Notes under the pieces: generated by a model | What the model saw: the letters and a program-made list of their open reading frames with translations, nothing else | Databases searched by the model: none | Told to the model about the DNA's origin: nothing | Source of the DNA: Alkalinema sp. CACIAM 70d | GTDB lineage: Bacteria > Cyanobacteriota > Cyanobacteriia > Leptolyngbyales > Leptolyngbyaceae | Length of the DNA: 64,000 bases | Assembly: GCA_002148405.1 (NCBI GenBank) | Contig: MUGG01000151.1 | Location: 1-64,000, forward strand | Direction of reading: 5' to 3' | Made by a program: the position numbers and the translations under genes | Shown here: positions 33,027 to 42,567 of the stretch, one piece after another | How the letters are laid out: the number at the start of each line of letters is the position of its first letter | How positions within the stretch are numbered: position 1 is the first letter of the stretch

Positions 33027-34745
33027 TTAATCCACGCTGCGACTCCGTTTGCGGACTCCATTAGTAGTCGATCGGGGTTCTGTGGTCGATCGGGTCGTTG
33101 GAATCGCCACCGGAGCATCCTGGAGTATCCTGGCTGCCTGGTGGTGCTGCTGAAAATACTTCTGCCATTCATTCGGAGCATCCATGGTTTCGCCCCCATG
33201 CTGGGTATGTCGCTTCCGCACTTGGCACAGCACAGGGGTATTGACGCAGGCTCCAGACACAATCACCTGTCCTTTGGTTAAGGCCGGCAGTTCTTTCAAC
33301 AAATCGCGCCCCGCAGCCTCGACCCCGTATTTCAAACTGTCTTGATCGACCGGATTAATGATGCGCATGATGAACTGGCTCATGCATTGGGACAGCACAT
33401 CGGAATCAATTTTGCCGGGACGTTGGGTAATCAACCCCACCCCAAGCCCAAACTTTCTGCCCTCACTCAGGATAGTTCGCAGAATCATTTTGCAGCGGGA
33501 GGGCTCATGGGCCGGAGCGAAGCGGTGGGCTTCTTCCAATAGGATAAACACGGGATAGGGCAAATAGTTTTCATCGCCCCGATCGGTCAATTGCCGATGG
33601 GTATTCATGCGGGCTTGATTGGTTTGGCGCAAGACAGCCGCGCAAATGACCTGCTGTTCCTCTTGGCTAATTTCATTCATTTGCAGCACCGTGACTTGGC
33701 CGGGACGAAAGAGATCGCGCGGAGCTACAGAATGTTCAAAGGTATGGAAATACTTCGATCGTTCCAACGCTTCCAGCTTCCACTCCAGCGCGGGTGCAGA
33801 GGATCCCTTTTTCTCATTGCCCTCATCATCCATCTGGGTATCGGCTTCATTCACCGCTGCGATCAAATCCTGCACACCCCAGCGGAATTCCCCCTTGCGA
33901 TGTTTATTTAGGATCCGAAATGCTTTATTTAAAATGGCTTGCTGCCGCTCACTCATTCCCGGTAGCAGCGTCAGCAGATCGTAATAATCCAATGACGACA
34001 TGCGAATCCGAATATCATCGGGCGTTAGGACTTTGACCTCCGGTTGATAACCATCCTCTCCCCGGAATTTTTCATGGGTTTGCAACTCCTGCAACGTGCC
34101 GTATTCTCCATGGGGATCAAAAATCAAGACCGCTGCCCGATTATTGGGCGCAATCAGTTCTTCAATCAACACACCCGCAGTATAAGACTTTCCGGATCCA
34201 GTTCCTGCGAGGATGGCCATGTGGGTACTGACCAATTCTTTGACATCGAGGGCAATCTGAACGGCTCCCTGCTCTCGGAGCAAAACTGAGCCAATCAAGG
34301 CAGCTCCGATCTCCCCCGGCTGCTTTTTATTCAAAATGTCTTGCAGCATGGCGTCATCAGCTAGGAACACCCTGGCTCCGGGATTGGGGGCCCGCCGAGG
34401 GTTCATGAAGCCCAACCCCTTCTGGAAGTAGCCAATTACATCCACACTGACTTGATAAATTTCTGGATTGGTGTCGGTAAAACCCACTAAGGCCGCGATC
34501 GCCTGGGGACTAATCTCCGTGTCGGCAAAGATACGATCGGGTAGGTGCTCAATTAGCCGTAATTCCGAAATCTTGCCCAAAATTTGCAGCGTTTTATTGG
34601 CTTGATTCACCTGATAGTAAACATATTCACCAATTTTGACATGGTGATTATTGGAAGTGATGAAAACGTATTGGTTGCCGTTATCACCGGGGCCTTTCAC
34701 CGTCCCCACTACAGCCTTTGCGGAAAATTCAGGCCCAGAAGTCAT
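33027..34745 (-). CDS. HerA-like hexameric ATPase
   Basis: A 572-residue HerA/DUF87 ATPase. An N-terminal HAS-barrel (about 5-90, VVGTVKGPGDNGNQYVFI) is followed by an FtsK/HerA motor with Walker A LAGTGSGKSYTAG and Walker B VFILLEEAHRF, then GLGVGLITQRPGKID. HerA works with the nuclease NurA in end resection and in some defence systems; no NurA gene is next to it, so its partner is unknown. The C-terminus is a basic Ser/Arg/Thr tail. Confidence 0.85.
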   Translation of the reverse strand: MTSGPEFSAKAVVGTVKGPGDNGNQYVFITSNNHHVKIGEYVYYQVNQANKTLQILGKISELRLIEHLPDRIFADTEISPQAIAALVGFTDTNPEIYQVSVDVIGYFQKGLGFMNPRRAPNPGARVFLADDAMLQDILNKKQPGEIGAALIGSVLLREQGAVQIALDVKELVSTHMAILAGTGSGKSYTAGVLIEELIAPNNRAAVLIFDPHGEYGTLQELQTHEKFRGEDGYQPEVKVLTPDDIRIRMSSLDYYDLLTLLPGMSERQQAILNKAFRILNKHRKGEFRWGVQDLIAAVNEADTQMDDEGNEKKGSSAPALEWKLEALERSKYFHTFEHSVAPRDLFRPGQVTVLQMNEISQEEQQVICAAVLRQTNQARMNTHRQLTDRGDENYLPYPVFILLEEAHRFAPAHEPSRCKMILRTILSEGRKFGLGVGLITQRPGKIDSDVLSQCMSQFIMRIINPVDQDSLKYGVEAAGRDLLKELPALTKGQVIVSGACVNTPVLCQVRKRHTQHGGETMDAPNEWQKYFQQHHQAARILQDAPVAIPTTRSTTEPRSTTNGVRKRSRSVD

Positions 34746-35297
34746 GATTACCTGCTAGGGAATAACCATCAAATTCATTTCGTTCAAGTGTACTACACTA
34801 CTCAACTGATGGAACCTAGCCTGTTCTGACTCAGGCAACCGATCTCGAATCGTCGGATAGCCTACTATTAGACATCGTATGTTAGGCATCGTACGTCAGA
34901 TGGCAGCCCGTCAATCTTCTCGGAAGATCCCACGAAAATTAAAATTCTCATCAAGATTAAAGGAGCATTCTCCGTAAATCAGCATAGACCTGATCCAAAG
35001 ACTGATATACGCCTTACAATCGTCCATAATCTACGTTTTTCGGGTGAGTCAGCGCCTAAGATTGCAGCCTGAGCACCATCATCATTCAATTAGATTTCAG
35101 GGAATTAATTCAGAATTGTGGAATCGTAGGGAAATTACGGATACAGTCTATGGTGTCACACTGTAATCTGAAAGATATTCACTGCTAGTTTAATGTTGAT
35201 GTGAGGGAGCCACAGTACACCATAAAGTGTCCTGAAAATCCTCAGGATACGTGAAGGAGTACAAGCCAAGTGGTTAACCTCCAGGCCCAAACATCCA
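34746..35297. other. Non-coding spacer
   Basis: A 552-bp spacer between the divergent HerA-like and histidine kinase genes. It is AT-rich, with no recognisable frame or RNA gene. The promoters of both genes are expected here. A short inverted repeat (CCTGAAAATCCTCAGG, 35231-35246) is present. Confidence 0.35.
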
Positions 35298-36992
35298 ATG
35301 CAGCTAAACGTATCGCGGTCTAAGTTAGGAGCACAGAAACCTATGGGGCGGATGGATGGCTTAACCAAGTCCCAAGGAGGTGAATTCCTCCTCACATCAG
35401 ACTGTCCCTTACCTCCCCCAGTCAGTCATCATTCCGATCGTGCCGCTATGCTGGAGTCTTCATCCCAAGTCGCTAATCTCCAGCAACAGGTTCAGCGTCA
35501 GGCAGCCTACCAAAGCTTAATTCGTCAACTCACCTTTGCGATTCGTGGGTCAATGGAGTTGCCATCCATCTCCCAGATTGCCTTGGAGGGAGCCAGTGAA
35601 GTGCTCCACGCATCCCGAGCAATGATTCTACGACTCAAGTTTTGGGATCCTCGCCACTTGATGAGATCGCCCGATCGCATTCCCAAAGCAAGAGTCATTA
35701 TTGAAGGCTCTTACCTGAATCCGACTCAGGCTCCTTTAAACACGACAACCTCGGACACCTCCGATGGAGAGCCTTTGCCCCAAGCGCCCCTAAGTCATTC
35801 GTTTTGGGTTTCGGACTGTCAACTGTTCCAGTATGCGATGGGTCGGGGATCCCAAACCGTAGTTTTTAACGACGCTAGGGATTTTGAAGTCTGTCGATCG
35901 GTCTTGACCCAAAGCCCAGAGCAGAAGTCCCCAGAAGTGGTTTCCCCTGATGGCCCTGAGTCATCCCTAGCCATTGCTCCTTTGCTCCAGCCTGAGGAGA
36001 TGCCCGCGTTACTTTTTGTCCCCTTAGAAAGTAAAAATAAACTGCTGGGTTTCTTAGCCATCCAAAATACCCACCCTCGGACTTGGCAAGCGGATGAAAT
36101 TGAGTTGGCAGAGTTGGTTGCCGCCCAGCTCAGTGCGGCCATTATCCAGACTGAAACGCTACGCCAAGTGGAATCCTTAGTGGAAGAGCGGACTGCGCAG
36201 CTCCAACAAAGTTTGGAACTCCAAGCCAAGCTGTATGAAATTACCCGTAAGCAAATTGAAAAGCTGCGGGAGATGAATCAACGCATGGATGAGTTCCTTA
36301 GTACCCTCAGCCATGAATTGCGCACCCCCCTCACCAGCATGATGTTAGCTATTCGCATGCTGCGGGAAGCCAACCTGTCGCCAGAACGTCGTTTGCAATA
36401 TTTGAATATCTTGGAGCAGCAATGTGCCCAAGAGACGAGTTTAATCAACGACCTACTGGCCCTTCAGGAACTTGAGAGCAAGCAAGTAGCCATGCAGATG
36501 CAGGCTGTGGACTTGAAGCGGACGATCGAAGAAGTAAGCCATTCCTTCGATCAACGATGGGCCTTGAAAGGACTCGTTTTAGAAGTCAACATGCCGATCG
36601 AGGAACCCTCCTTATTCACGGATGCCGCTAGCCTCAATCGGATTCTGTTGGAACTTCTGACAAATGCAGGCAAGTATTCTGACCCCAACACCGCCATTCA
36701 ATTGCAAGTCAGCACCACCCCCGATCGCAAACTTTTACTGACTCTCTCTAACGTTGGACAGGGTATTTCACCCGAGGAACTGCCCCATATCTTCGATAAG
36801 TTCCGTCGTTGCCAAGGCATGACCCAGAATGCAGTCCCTGGAACTGGATTAGGGTTGGCCTTAGTGAAAAGTCTTGTGCAACACCTCAATGGCACTATCA
36901 TCGCGACCAGTAATCCCATTCCCGATAGCCAGTCCTACGAAACTAGCTTTGTGGTCACCCTTCCCCAAAGCCCTGATTTACCTAAATCTTAA
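35298..36992 (+). CDS. GAF-domain sensor histidine kinase
   Basis: A 564-residue soluble kinase without membrane segments. A GAF-type sensor region (about 75-285, ending LAELVAAQLSAAI) leads through a coiled coil to HisKA with phospho-acceptor His339 in STLSHELRTPLTSM. The HATPase domain has LLELLTNAGKYSDP, LSNVGQGISPEELPHIFDKF and GTGLGLALVKSL. No response regulator is adjacent. The first about 50 residues are poorly ordered, so the real start may be the ATG at 35448-35450 region (MLESSSQ). Confidence 0.85.
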   Translation: MQLNVSRSKLGAQKPMGRMDGLTKSQGGEFLLTSDCPLPPPVSHHSDRAAMLESSSQVANLQQQVQRQAAYQSLIRQLTFAIRGSMELPSISQIALEGASEVLHASRAMILRLKFWDPRHLMRSPDRIPKARVIIEGSYLNPTQAPLNTTTSDTSDGEPLPQAPLSHSFWVSDCQLFQYAMGRGSQTVVFNDARDFEVCRSVLTQSPEQKSPEVVSPDGPESSLAIAPLLQPEEMPALLFVPLESKNKLLGFLAIQNTHPRTWQADEIELAELVAAQLSAAIIQTETLRQVESLVEERTAQLQQSLELQAKLYEITRKQIEKLREMNQRMDEFLSTLSHELRTPLTSMMLAIRMLREANLSPERRLQYLNILEQQCAQETSLINDLLALQELESKQVAMQMQAVDLKRTIEEVSHSFDQRWALKGLVLEVNMPIEEPSLFTDAASLNRILLELLTNAGKYSDPNTAIQLQVSTTPDRKLLLTLSNVGQGISPEELPHIFDKFRRCQGMTQNAVPGTGLGLALVKSLVQHLNGTIIATSNPIPDSQSYETSFVVTLPQSPDLPKS

Positions 36993-37212
36993 CTCTTGCA
37001 ATATTTGGCATAGCCAGCATGGGACAGCCTGAGAAATCATCGTCCTGTGCTGATTTTTCACAGGTCACTTCTAGAAAATTTGGCTGCGGAATTGTTGAGT
37101 TGGGACGTGAATTCTCTAATACCTTTAGTTTTGATTCATTATCAGGATCAGGAATTGTGCTTAGGGGATTCCTAAATTTGGAGGGCAGACTAGGTATAAT
37201 AAGCCGAGACCT

Positions 37213-38901
37213 ATGCTAGTAACCTCAACTCCTCCCCAATCTTTACGTTGGCAACGCCCACGCTACTCGCCCATTGCTCGACAGATGGACGTGTCGGTTT
37301 CTGCTGCCAAGCTAGGGATTTACCTGTGGATGGATAGCAAAGGATTGCGACGCTCCAGTGCAGCCCGTCGCCAAACAGCAGAATGGATGGTGCAAACCTT
37401 TTTGGATTTGGGGCCAACATTTATCAAGATTGGGCAAGCGCTATCCACCCGAGCCGATCTGTTGCCGATGGAGTATGTCAAAGCCCTAACCCGGCTTCAG
37501 GATCAGGTGCCCCAGTTCCCCGCAGAACAGGCGATCGCCATTATTGAAGAAGAATTGGGCAGTCCTCTCCAGACGCTGTATCAGGAATTCGATCGGGAGC
37601 CAATTGCTGCTGCCAGCTTGGGGCAAGTCCATCGCGCTCGTTTGCACAGTGGGGAAGAAGTGGTCGTTAAAGTCCAACGTCCAGGACTGGAGCGACTATT
37701 TGATTTGGATTTCCAGGTTCTCAAACGTGTCATTCATTGGATCAAACGCTTTCTGCCAGGGTCGCACTATTACGACCTCGATGCAATTTATCAAGAATTT
37801 TCCGATATTCTCTACAAGGAAATTGACTATGTGCGAGAGGCAATGAATGCCGATCGCTTCCGTCGGAATTTCCTAGATCACGCCTATATTGCAGTCCCTA
37901 AAGTCTATCCGCGCTTCACCACGTCGCGGGTACTGACAATGGAGTACATGCCCGGAATCAAGGTGAACGATCGGGCTCGTTTGGAAGCAGCTGGTATTAA
38001 TCCTAAGGATATTAACCACATTGGAATTTGTGCTTACTTGAAGCAATTATTACAAGATGGTTTTTTTCAAGCGGATCCCCATCCCGGCAATATGGCCGTC
38101 AGCATGGATGGCAAACTAATTTTCTATGATTTCGGCATGATGGCAGAGGTGCAACCCATCAACCGCAACCAGATGGTGGAAACCTTTTTTGCCGTTCTGA
38201 AAAAGGATACCGATCAAGTGATCGAGACCTTGACGGATATGGGTTTAATCGAACCCATGTCCGACATGACTCCCGTTCACCGGATTATCAAGTTTCTCCT
38301 GGAACGCTTTACGGAAAAGCCCGTGGAAATTCAGGCGTTCAAGAGTCTGCGCAACGAGCTTTACAGTCTGTTCGAGAAACAGCCTTTCCGGTTACCCGCT
38401 CGGATGACCTTCATTATCAAAGCGTTGACCACCTTGGATGGGGTGGCTCGGGACTTGGATCCGCAGTACAACTTGCTGGCGGCAGCGAAACCTTTTGTCA
38501 AGAGCTTGGCGACCTCTACGGTGCAAAATCAAGGACGCGGCATGGGCGAACTGGTGAAACAGGCGAAAGGATATCTGGCCTATCAGCTTAAAAAGCCGAA
38601 TCCCACCGAAGTGGCGATCGCCCGTCTGGAGGAACGCCTCGCCCAAGGGGAATTGGAAGTGCGGGTGCGATCGGTAGAAAGCGATCGGGCACTGAAAACG
38701 CTTAACCTGTCTATCAAAGCCTTGCTCTACGCTTGTATTGCTGGGTTCTCGGGGCTCATTGGTGCAGTGTTGTTACTGGCTGCCTATAAGGGAGGCGCGA
38801 TCGCAGCGTTTGTCATTGCCGGAGTTGCGGGATTGATTTTACTGAAGGCGCTCCTGAAGCTTGCTGTGCGGGAAAAACTCGACAAGCTAATGGGGTCATA
38901 G
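37213..38901 (+). CDS. ABC1/UbiB family atypical kinase
   Basis: A 562-residue protein of the UbiB/ABC1K family. Typical blocks: KLGQAL-type ALSTRADLLP, LGQVHRARLHSGEEVVVKVQRPG (nucleotide-binding Lys), YKEIDYVREAMNADRF, QADPHPGNMAV and YDFGMMAEV (metal Asp). Two membrane helices at the C-terminus (about 495-545) anchor it. In cyanobacteria and plastids these proteins act in prenylquinone and lipid metabolism of thylakoids; the exact role here is inferred. Confidence 0.9.
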   Translation: MLVTSTPPQSLRWQRPRYSPIARQMDVSVSAAKLGIYLWMDSKGLRRSSAARRQTAEWMVQTFLDLGPTFIKIGQALSTRADLLPMEYVKALTRLQDQVPQFPAEQAIAIIEEELGSPLQTLYQEFDREPIAAASLGQVHRARLHSGEEVVVKVQRPGLERLFDLDFQVLKRVIHWIKRFLPGSHYYDLDAIYQEFSDILYKEIDYVREAMNADRFRRNFLDHAYIAVPKVYPRFTTSRVLTMEYMPGIKVNDRARLEAAGINPKDINHIGICAYLKQLLQDGFFQADPHPGNMAVSMDGKLIFYDFGMMAEVQPINRNQMVETFFAVLKKDTDQVIETLTDMGLIEPMSDMTPVHRIIKFLLERFTEKPVEIQAFKSLRNELYSLFEKQPFRLPARMTFIIKALTTLDGVARDLDPQYNLLAAAKPFVKSLATSTVQNQGRGMGELVKQAKGYLAYQLKKPNPTEVAIARLEERLAQGELEVRVRSVESDRALKTLNLSIKALLYACIAGFSGLIGAVLLLAAYKGGAIAAFVIAGVAGLILLKALLKLAVREKLDKLMGS

Positions 38902-38931
38902 TGGAGGCATTGAAAAAAAGGTATTGAAGAG

Positions 38932-39585
38932 TCAGCTTCGACGGCGGCTTAACCAAATTCCCCGCAAACCGACCGCTTTAGCAGCGCGGTAGTCTTCCTC
39001 TAAGCTATCCCCGACATGCCATGCTTCCTCGGGCCGACAGCCATGTTTGTCCAGGGCAACTTGAAAAATTGTTGGATCTGGCTTGGCAGCGCCGACTTCC
39101 GTGGAAATGGTTACAGATTGGAAATACTGCGCTAAATTGAGCGATCGTAGGACAGCATAGATTCGCGAATCGAAATTCGACAAAATTCCTAACGGAATGC
39201 CCCGATCGTGCATTTGCTTCAGAGTGGCAACCGTATCGGGATAAAGCTCCCAAGGTTCCGCCGTTGCAAAGTAGGTAAATAACTCGGAAAAGAAGCGATC
39301 GAAGTCTTCAAACTGCGGCAAAACCCCCGCCCCATCAAACGTCGATCGAACCACCTGCTTCCACCAGTCATATTCTAAAACGGGGATTTCTGAAGGTGAT
39401 ACGTTGGGAAACGCTGGAGAACCAGCCTGCTTAAATGCTGGGAAAAACGCCGCATCTAACGTTTGAGCAGGTACTTCCACACCATAGCGGAGAGCAATTT
39501 TTGCATAACTAGATCCAACACTACCGCGCACTCCAAATAGCGTGCCAACGGCATCAAAAAAAATGACTTTCGGCGTTTCCATCAT
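38932..39585 (-). CDS. HAD-IA family hydrolase
   Basis: A 217-residue haloacid dehalogenase-like hydrolase. Motif I is FFDAVGTLF (a DxVGT variant), motif II LGILSNFDSRI, motif III Lys in GAAKPDPTIF and motif IV HVGDSLEEDYRAA. It resembles the REG-2-like HAD subgroup. A phosphatase role is likely; substrate unknown. It is convergent with the ABC1 gene and lies 42 bp downstream of the NDH-2-like gene on the same strand, so the two may be co-transcribed. Confidence 0.87.
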   Translation of the reverse strand: MMETPKVIFFDAVGTLFGVRGSVGSSYAKIALRYGVEVPAQTLDAAFFPAFKQAGSPAFPNVSPSEIPVLEYDWWKQVVRSTFDGAGVLPQFEDFDRFFSELFTYFATAEPWELYPDTVATLKQMHDRGIPLGILSNFDSRIYAVLRSLNLAQYFQSVTISTEVGAAKPDPTIFQVALDKHGCRPEEAWHVGDSLEEDYRAAKAVGLRGIWLSRRRS

Positions 39586-39627
39586 TCCAGGTTCGATCGA
39601 GTTGACTGGCTTTCACTACCCTCTAAA

Positions 39628-40806
39628 TTACCGCAGCAACTCTACTAGGGGGCGCGTGATCCAGCTCATGCCGACCTTCAACTGATGTTCTAGGGTAGGC
39701 ATCCGGAAGAGATAAATCATCCGCCGTGCTACATGGGCCGGGAAGCCGCTGAGTTGCAGTCCTAATCCTGCCAGCGCGGCTTTATCTGTACCCAAGGTCA
39801 GCATTTCGCCCAAATGCTGATACTTAAAGGGCAATAGGGGCCGATGGGTCAGCGACGCCCAAAGGTTCCAGCCTGCATAGTCCGCCTGTTGAAAAGCGGC
39901 TTGGGCCGTGGCCGGAACAAATTGACCATCGGCATCTACCCCCGAAGCTAAATCCCCCAGGGCAAAAATTTCGGGATGATCGGACACCTGCAACGTGGGT
40001 GAAATTTTCACCTGCCCCCGATCGGTTTTCGGTAGGGGCAAGTCCCGAATGACCGGAGCAACGCGCGTTCCCACAGTCCACAGGACAATGTCCACGGGGA
40101 GGGTGTCCATTTGCCCCTTGTAGCTCAAGGTGAGTTCGTCTGCGGTAATGCTTGCGATCGTCGTCTCCAAATCGACCCAGACCCCCCGATCGCTTAACGC
40201 TTTTTCGGCCACTTGGCGATTGAAGGGCGGCGAATTGCGCAAAATTCGATCGGCCATTTCCACAATTCGGATCCGGCCCCGATCCCCTAATCGCTCTGCT
40301 AGCTGACAGGCCAGCTCAATACCGCTATAACCAGCCCCCGCAATCGCGACTCGAATTTTGTCCCGATCGGAGTTTTCCAGCCGTTGCAGCCGACTTTCTA
40401 GCTGATAGGCATCCTCTAGCGTCCGGAAGGGCAAGGCATAGTCCTGAACCCCAGGCGCTAAATCCATGGGCGTTTCGCCTCCCATCGCTAGGACCAGGCG
40501 ATCGTAGGTCAGCGATTCCCCCGTGGATAGCTGAACCCGCCGATCGGTTAACTGAATGGTTTCCACTGATGCTTGAATGAAATGGATCCCAGTATCGGCT
40601 AACAGCTCGACATAGGTGGGTGCAATTTCCCAGGCTTGCAATTCTCCCGTCAGCAATTCGTAGAGCAGCGGCATAAAAATGAAGCGATCGCGCTGATCCA
40701 CCAAAATAATTTCTGGCTTAGGATGGCCGATCCAGGGCAGTTGACTCAACCGCAACGCTGTATATAGGCCACCAAATCCGCCACCCAGAATGCAAATCCG
40801 AGACAT
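39628..40806 (-). CDS. NDH-2-like FAD-dependent NAD(P)H dehydrogenase
   Basis: A 392-residue type II NADH dehydrogenase-like flavoprotein. FAD site ILGGGFGGLYTALRL at residues 5-19; NAD(P)H site VAIAGAGYSGIELACQL near 152-168; second FAD block FALGDLA near 284. The C-terminal end (about 350-392) is amphipathic and may sit on the membrane. It is expected to reduce quinones without pumping protons. It is divergent from coaD. Confidence 0.85.
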   Translation of the reverse strand: MSRICILGGGFGGLYTALRLSQLPWIGHPKPEIILVDQRDRFIFMPLLYELLTGELQAWEIAPTYVELLADTGIHFIQASVETIQLTDRRVQLSTGESLTYDRLVLAMGGETPMDLAPGVQDYALPFRTLEDAYQLESRLQRLENSDRDKIRVAIAGAGYSGIELACQLAERLGDRGRIRIVEMADRILRNSPPFNRQVAEKALSDRGVWVDLETTIASITADELTLSYKGQMDTLPVDIVLWTVGTRVAPVIRDLPLPKTDRGQVKISPTLQVSDHPEIFALGDLASGVDADGQFVPATAQAAFQQADYAGWNLWASLTHRPLLPFKYQHLGEMLTLGTDKAALAGLGLQLSGFPAHVARRMIYLFRMPTLEHQLKVGMSWITRPLVELLR

Positions 40807-40918
40807 AATCCAACCTTGAGGATTGCTATATTGCCAATTGTAAAGGGGATTCGCCCAGGGTGGGGTGGGATTGACCGTTTAATACGAAGATGGGAAAGTC
40901 CTTTGCCAACCCCGACCT

Positions 40919-41458
40919 GTGATTGCGATTTATCCTGGAAGTTTCGATCCCGTGACGTTAGGACATCTTGACATTATTACCCGTGGATCCCGGTTATTCG
41001 ATCGGGTGATTGTGGCGATCGCCCGTAATCCAAGCAAGGTACCGCTCTTCCCCGTCGAAGCTCGTCTTGGGCAACTGCGGCAGGCGACCCAACACCTGAC
41101 CAACGTTGAGGTGGATAGCTTTGAAGGGCTGACGGTAACCTATGCTCAGGCCCGCCAAGCATCCGTGCTGATCCGAGGGCTGCGAGCCATTTCTGACTTT
41201 GAGATGGAACTCCAGATGGCTCACACTAACAAAACCCTATCGGATTCGATCGAAACAGTTTTCTTAGTCACCTCAAATGAATATAGTTTTCTAAGCAGTA
41301 GTGTGGTGCGGGAGATTGCCAAGCTTGGTGGCCCCGTTGACCACTTAGTGCCCAAACACGTTGCCCTGGATCTTCACCGATGCTACGCCAAAACCCATCC
41401 GGCCCCGAAGGACGACACGATCGAGGATCCCAAAACCTCGACATCCAGCAAGAATTGA
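40919..41458 (+). CDS. coaD: Phosphopantetheine adenylyltransferase
   Basis: Coenzyme A synthesis: 4'-phosphopantetheine to dephospho-CoA. The 179 residues start at GTG 40919 ([20 protein letters not shown]), with the nucleotidyltransferase TLGH motif; [14 protein letters not shown] and [16 protein letters not shown] are family blocks. The C-terminus ([14 protein letters not shown]) extends slightly past the usual end and overlaps the next gene by 79 bp. Confidence 0.94.
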   Translation: MIAIYPGSFDPVTLGHLDIITRGSRLFDRVIVAIARNPSKVPLFPVEARLGQLRQATQHLTNVEVDSFEGLTVTYAQARQASVLIRGLRAISDFEMELQMAHTNKTLSDSIETVFLVTSNEYSFLSSSVVREIAKLGGPVDHLVPKHVALDLHRCYAKTHPAPKDDTIEDPKTSTSSKN

Positions 41459-42048
41459 ATCGCTTGGAGGAAATGCTACTGGATAGCCCCCGTCTCCCGC
41501 TGCCGTTGAGTCGTCGCACGATGGTAGATGAGGATGCTTTTTTAGATCAACTGGATCTCGTCCGCCTCAGTTTGCCGGAGGCATTTCATCTGGCAGAAGA
41601 AGTGGTGCGGCAGAAGGACGAAATTTTAGTTCAAGCGGAACAGTATGCCCAGGAGATTATTGAAACTGCGGAGCAGCGAGCGGCCCAGATTTTGAATGAA
41701 ACTGGGATTCTCCGGCAGGCAGAGTATGAAGCCCAGCAACTCCAGATGAAGGTGCAGCAGGAGTGTGAAGCTGCCCAGCAACAGGTCTTAGCAGAAATTG
41801 ATCAAACTCGACGACAGGCCCAACGAGAGTTAGAAGGGATGCAGCAGCGAGCCTTGGAGGAGGCCGAGGAAGTCCAGCGGGGGGCCGATGAATATGCAGA
41901 TAAGGTGCTGCGGGATATGGAAGCGCAGATGAGTGAGATGTTGCGAATTGTCCGCAATGGTCGTCAACAACTCAAAATCAATCAACCCGATGGTCGAGTC
42001 CCGCGCCCGCCTAGTCGATCGCCGCAAAGTAACCGCAACCGTAACTAA
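41380..42048 (+). CDS. DivIVA-like coiled-coil protein, conserved next to coaD
   Basis: A 222-residue protein. The N-terminus has FDIQ-like [19 protein letters not shown] and [20 protein letters not shown], followed by a long coiled coil rich in Gln, Glu and Ala (about 85-200) and a basic Pro/Ser/Arg tail. It resembles cyanobacterial DivIVA or F-type ATPase b-like coiled-coil proteins found after coaD. The start at 41380 overlaps coaD by 79 bp in another frame; a shorter start at 41474 (MLLDSPR) would avoid this. A structural or cell-division role is inferred. Confidence 0.7.
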   Translation: MLRQNPSGPEGRHDRGSQNLDIQQELNRLEEMLLDSPRLPLPLSRRTMVDEDAFLDQLDLVRLSLPEAFHLAEEVVRQKDEILVQAEQYAQEIIETAEQRAAQILNETGILRQAEYEAQQLQMKVQQECEAAQQQVLAEIDQTRRQAQRELEGMQQRALEEAEEVQRGADEYADKVLRDMEAQMSEMLRIVRNGRQQLKINQPDGRVPRPPSRSPQSNRNRN

Positions 42049-42567
42049 GCTGCCTTAATTCAATCAATTAGGAGGTTCCCCATGGAGATTCTGTTTCCAT
42101 GGAGATTAGCAGTGCTATTCTGACCAACTGCGCAATGTATAGAGACTTTGCCTAGTATTAACCTCGAATTTCTCAATCATTGAAAGGAATAGAAGTTTAT
42201 TGATTGTTTCCATTAGATTTCATGCTTTAAATAGGCTGAAACACTGAATCTATGGGAACTGATCGAAGACAGGTACTCCCATTGAGCGACCTATCAGTAA
42301 AACTAAGACTCAAACTTACAAATGGAAATCATTGCATTGAGTTTAGATGTGATACATATTTAATTAAGCATTGATTTTTATAAGCGTTTCAATGCTAAGT
42401 CATAGAAAAAGCTCAATACTCCCAGGGCTTCTTATTTTTCTAGATTGACTTTTCAGAGCTGTCACTTGGATGGTAGTCGATCGGAAGTACCTAGATTGGG
42501 AGCGGTTGGGTAGAACCCTAAGTTTGACTGGCTGCTTTTTTAAGGTTTACTACACAGGGAGGGAGGA
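42049..42567 (+). promoter_or_regulatory. Upstream region of ndhF3 with repeated TCAAT/ATTGA elements
   Basis: A 519-bp AT-rich leader. The half-site TCAAT or its complement ATTGA appears at least seven times, including the perfect palindrome TCAATCATTGA at 42173-42183 and copies near 42200, 42280, 42335, 42368, 42390 and 42415. Inducible CO2-uptake genes are controlled by LysR-type regulators that bind such inverted half-sites in other cyanobacteria. A GGGAGGAGG-like ribosome-binding site precedes the ATG. Which copies are bound is not shown by sequence. Confidence 0.45.

Noticed and set aside
37019-37219. 66-codon plus-strand frame before the ABC1 kinase gene
   Set aside because: Overlaps the kinase start, is Ser/Gly-rich without a domain and lacks a ribosome-binding site.
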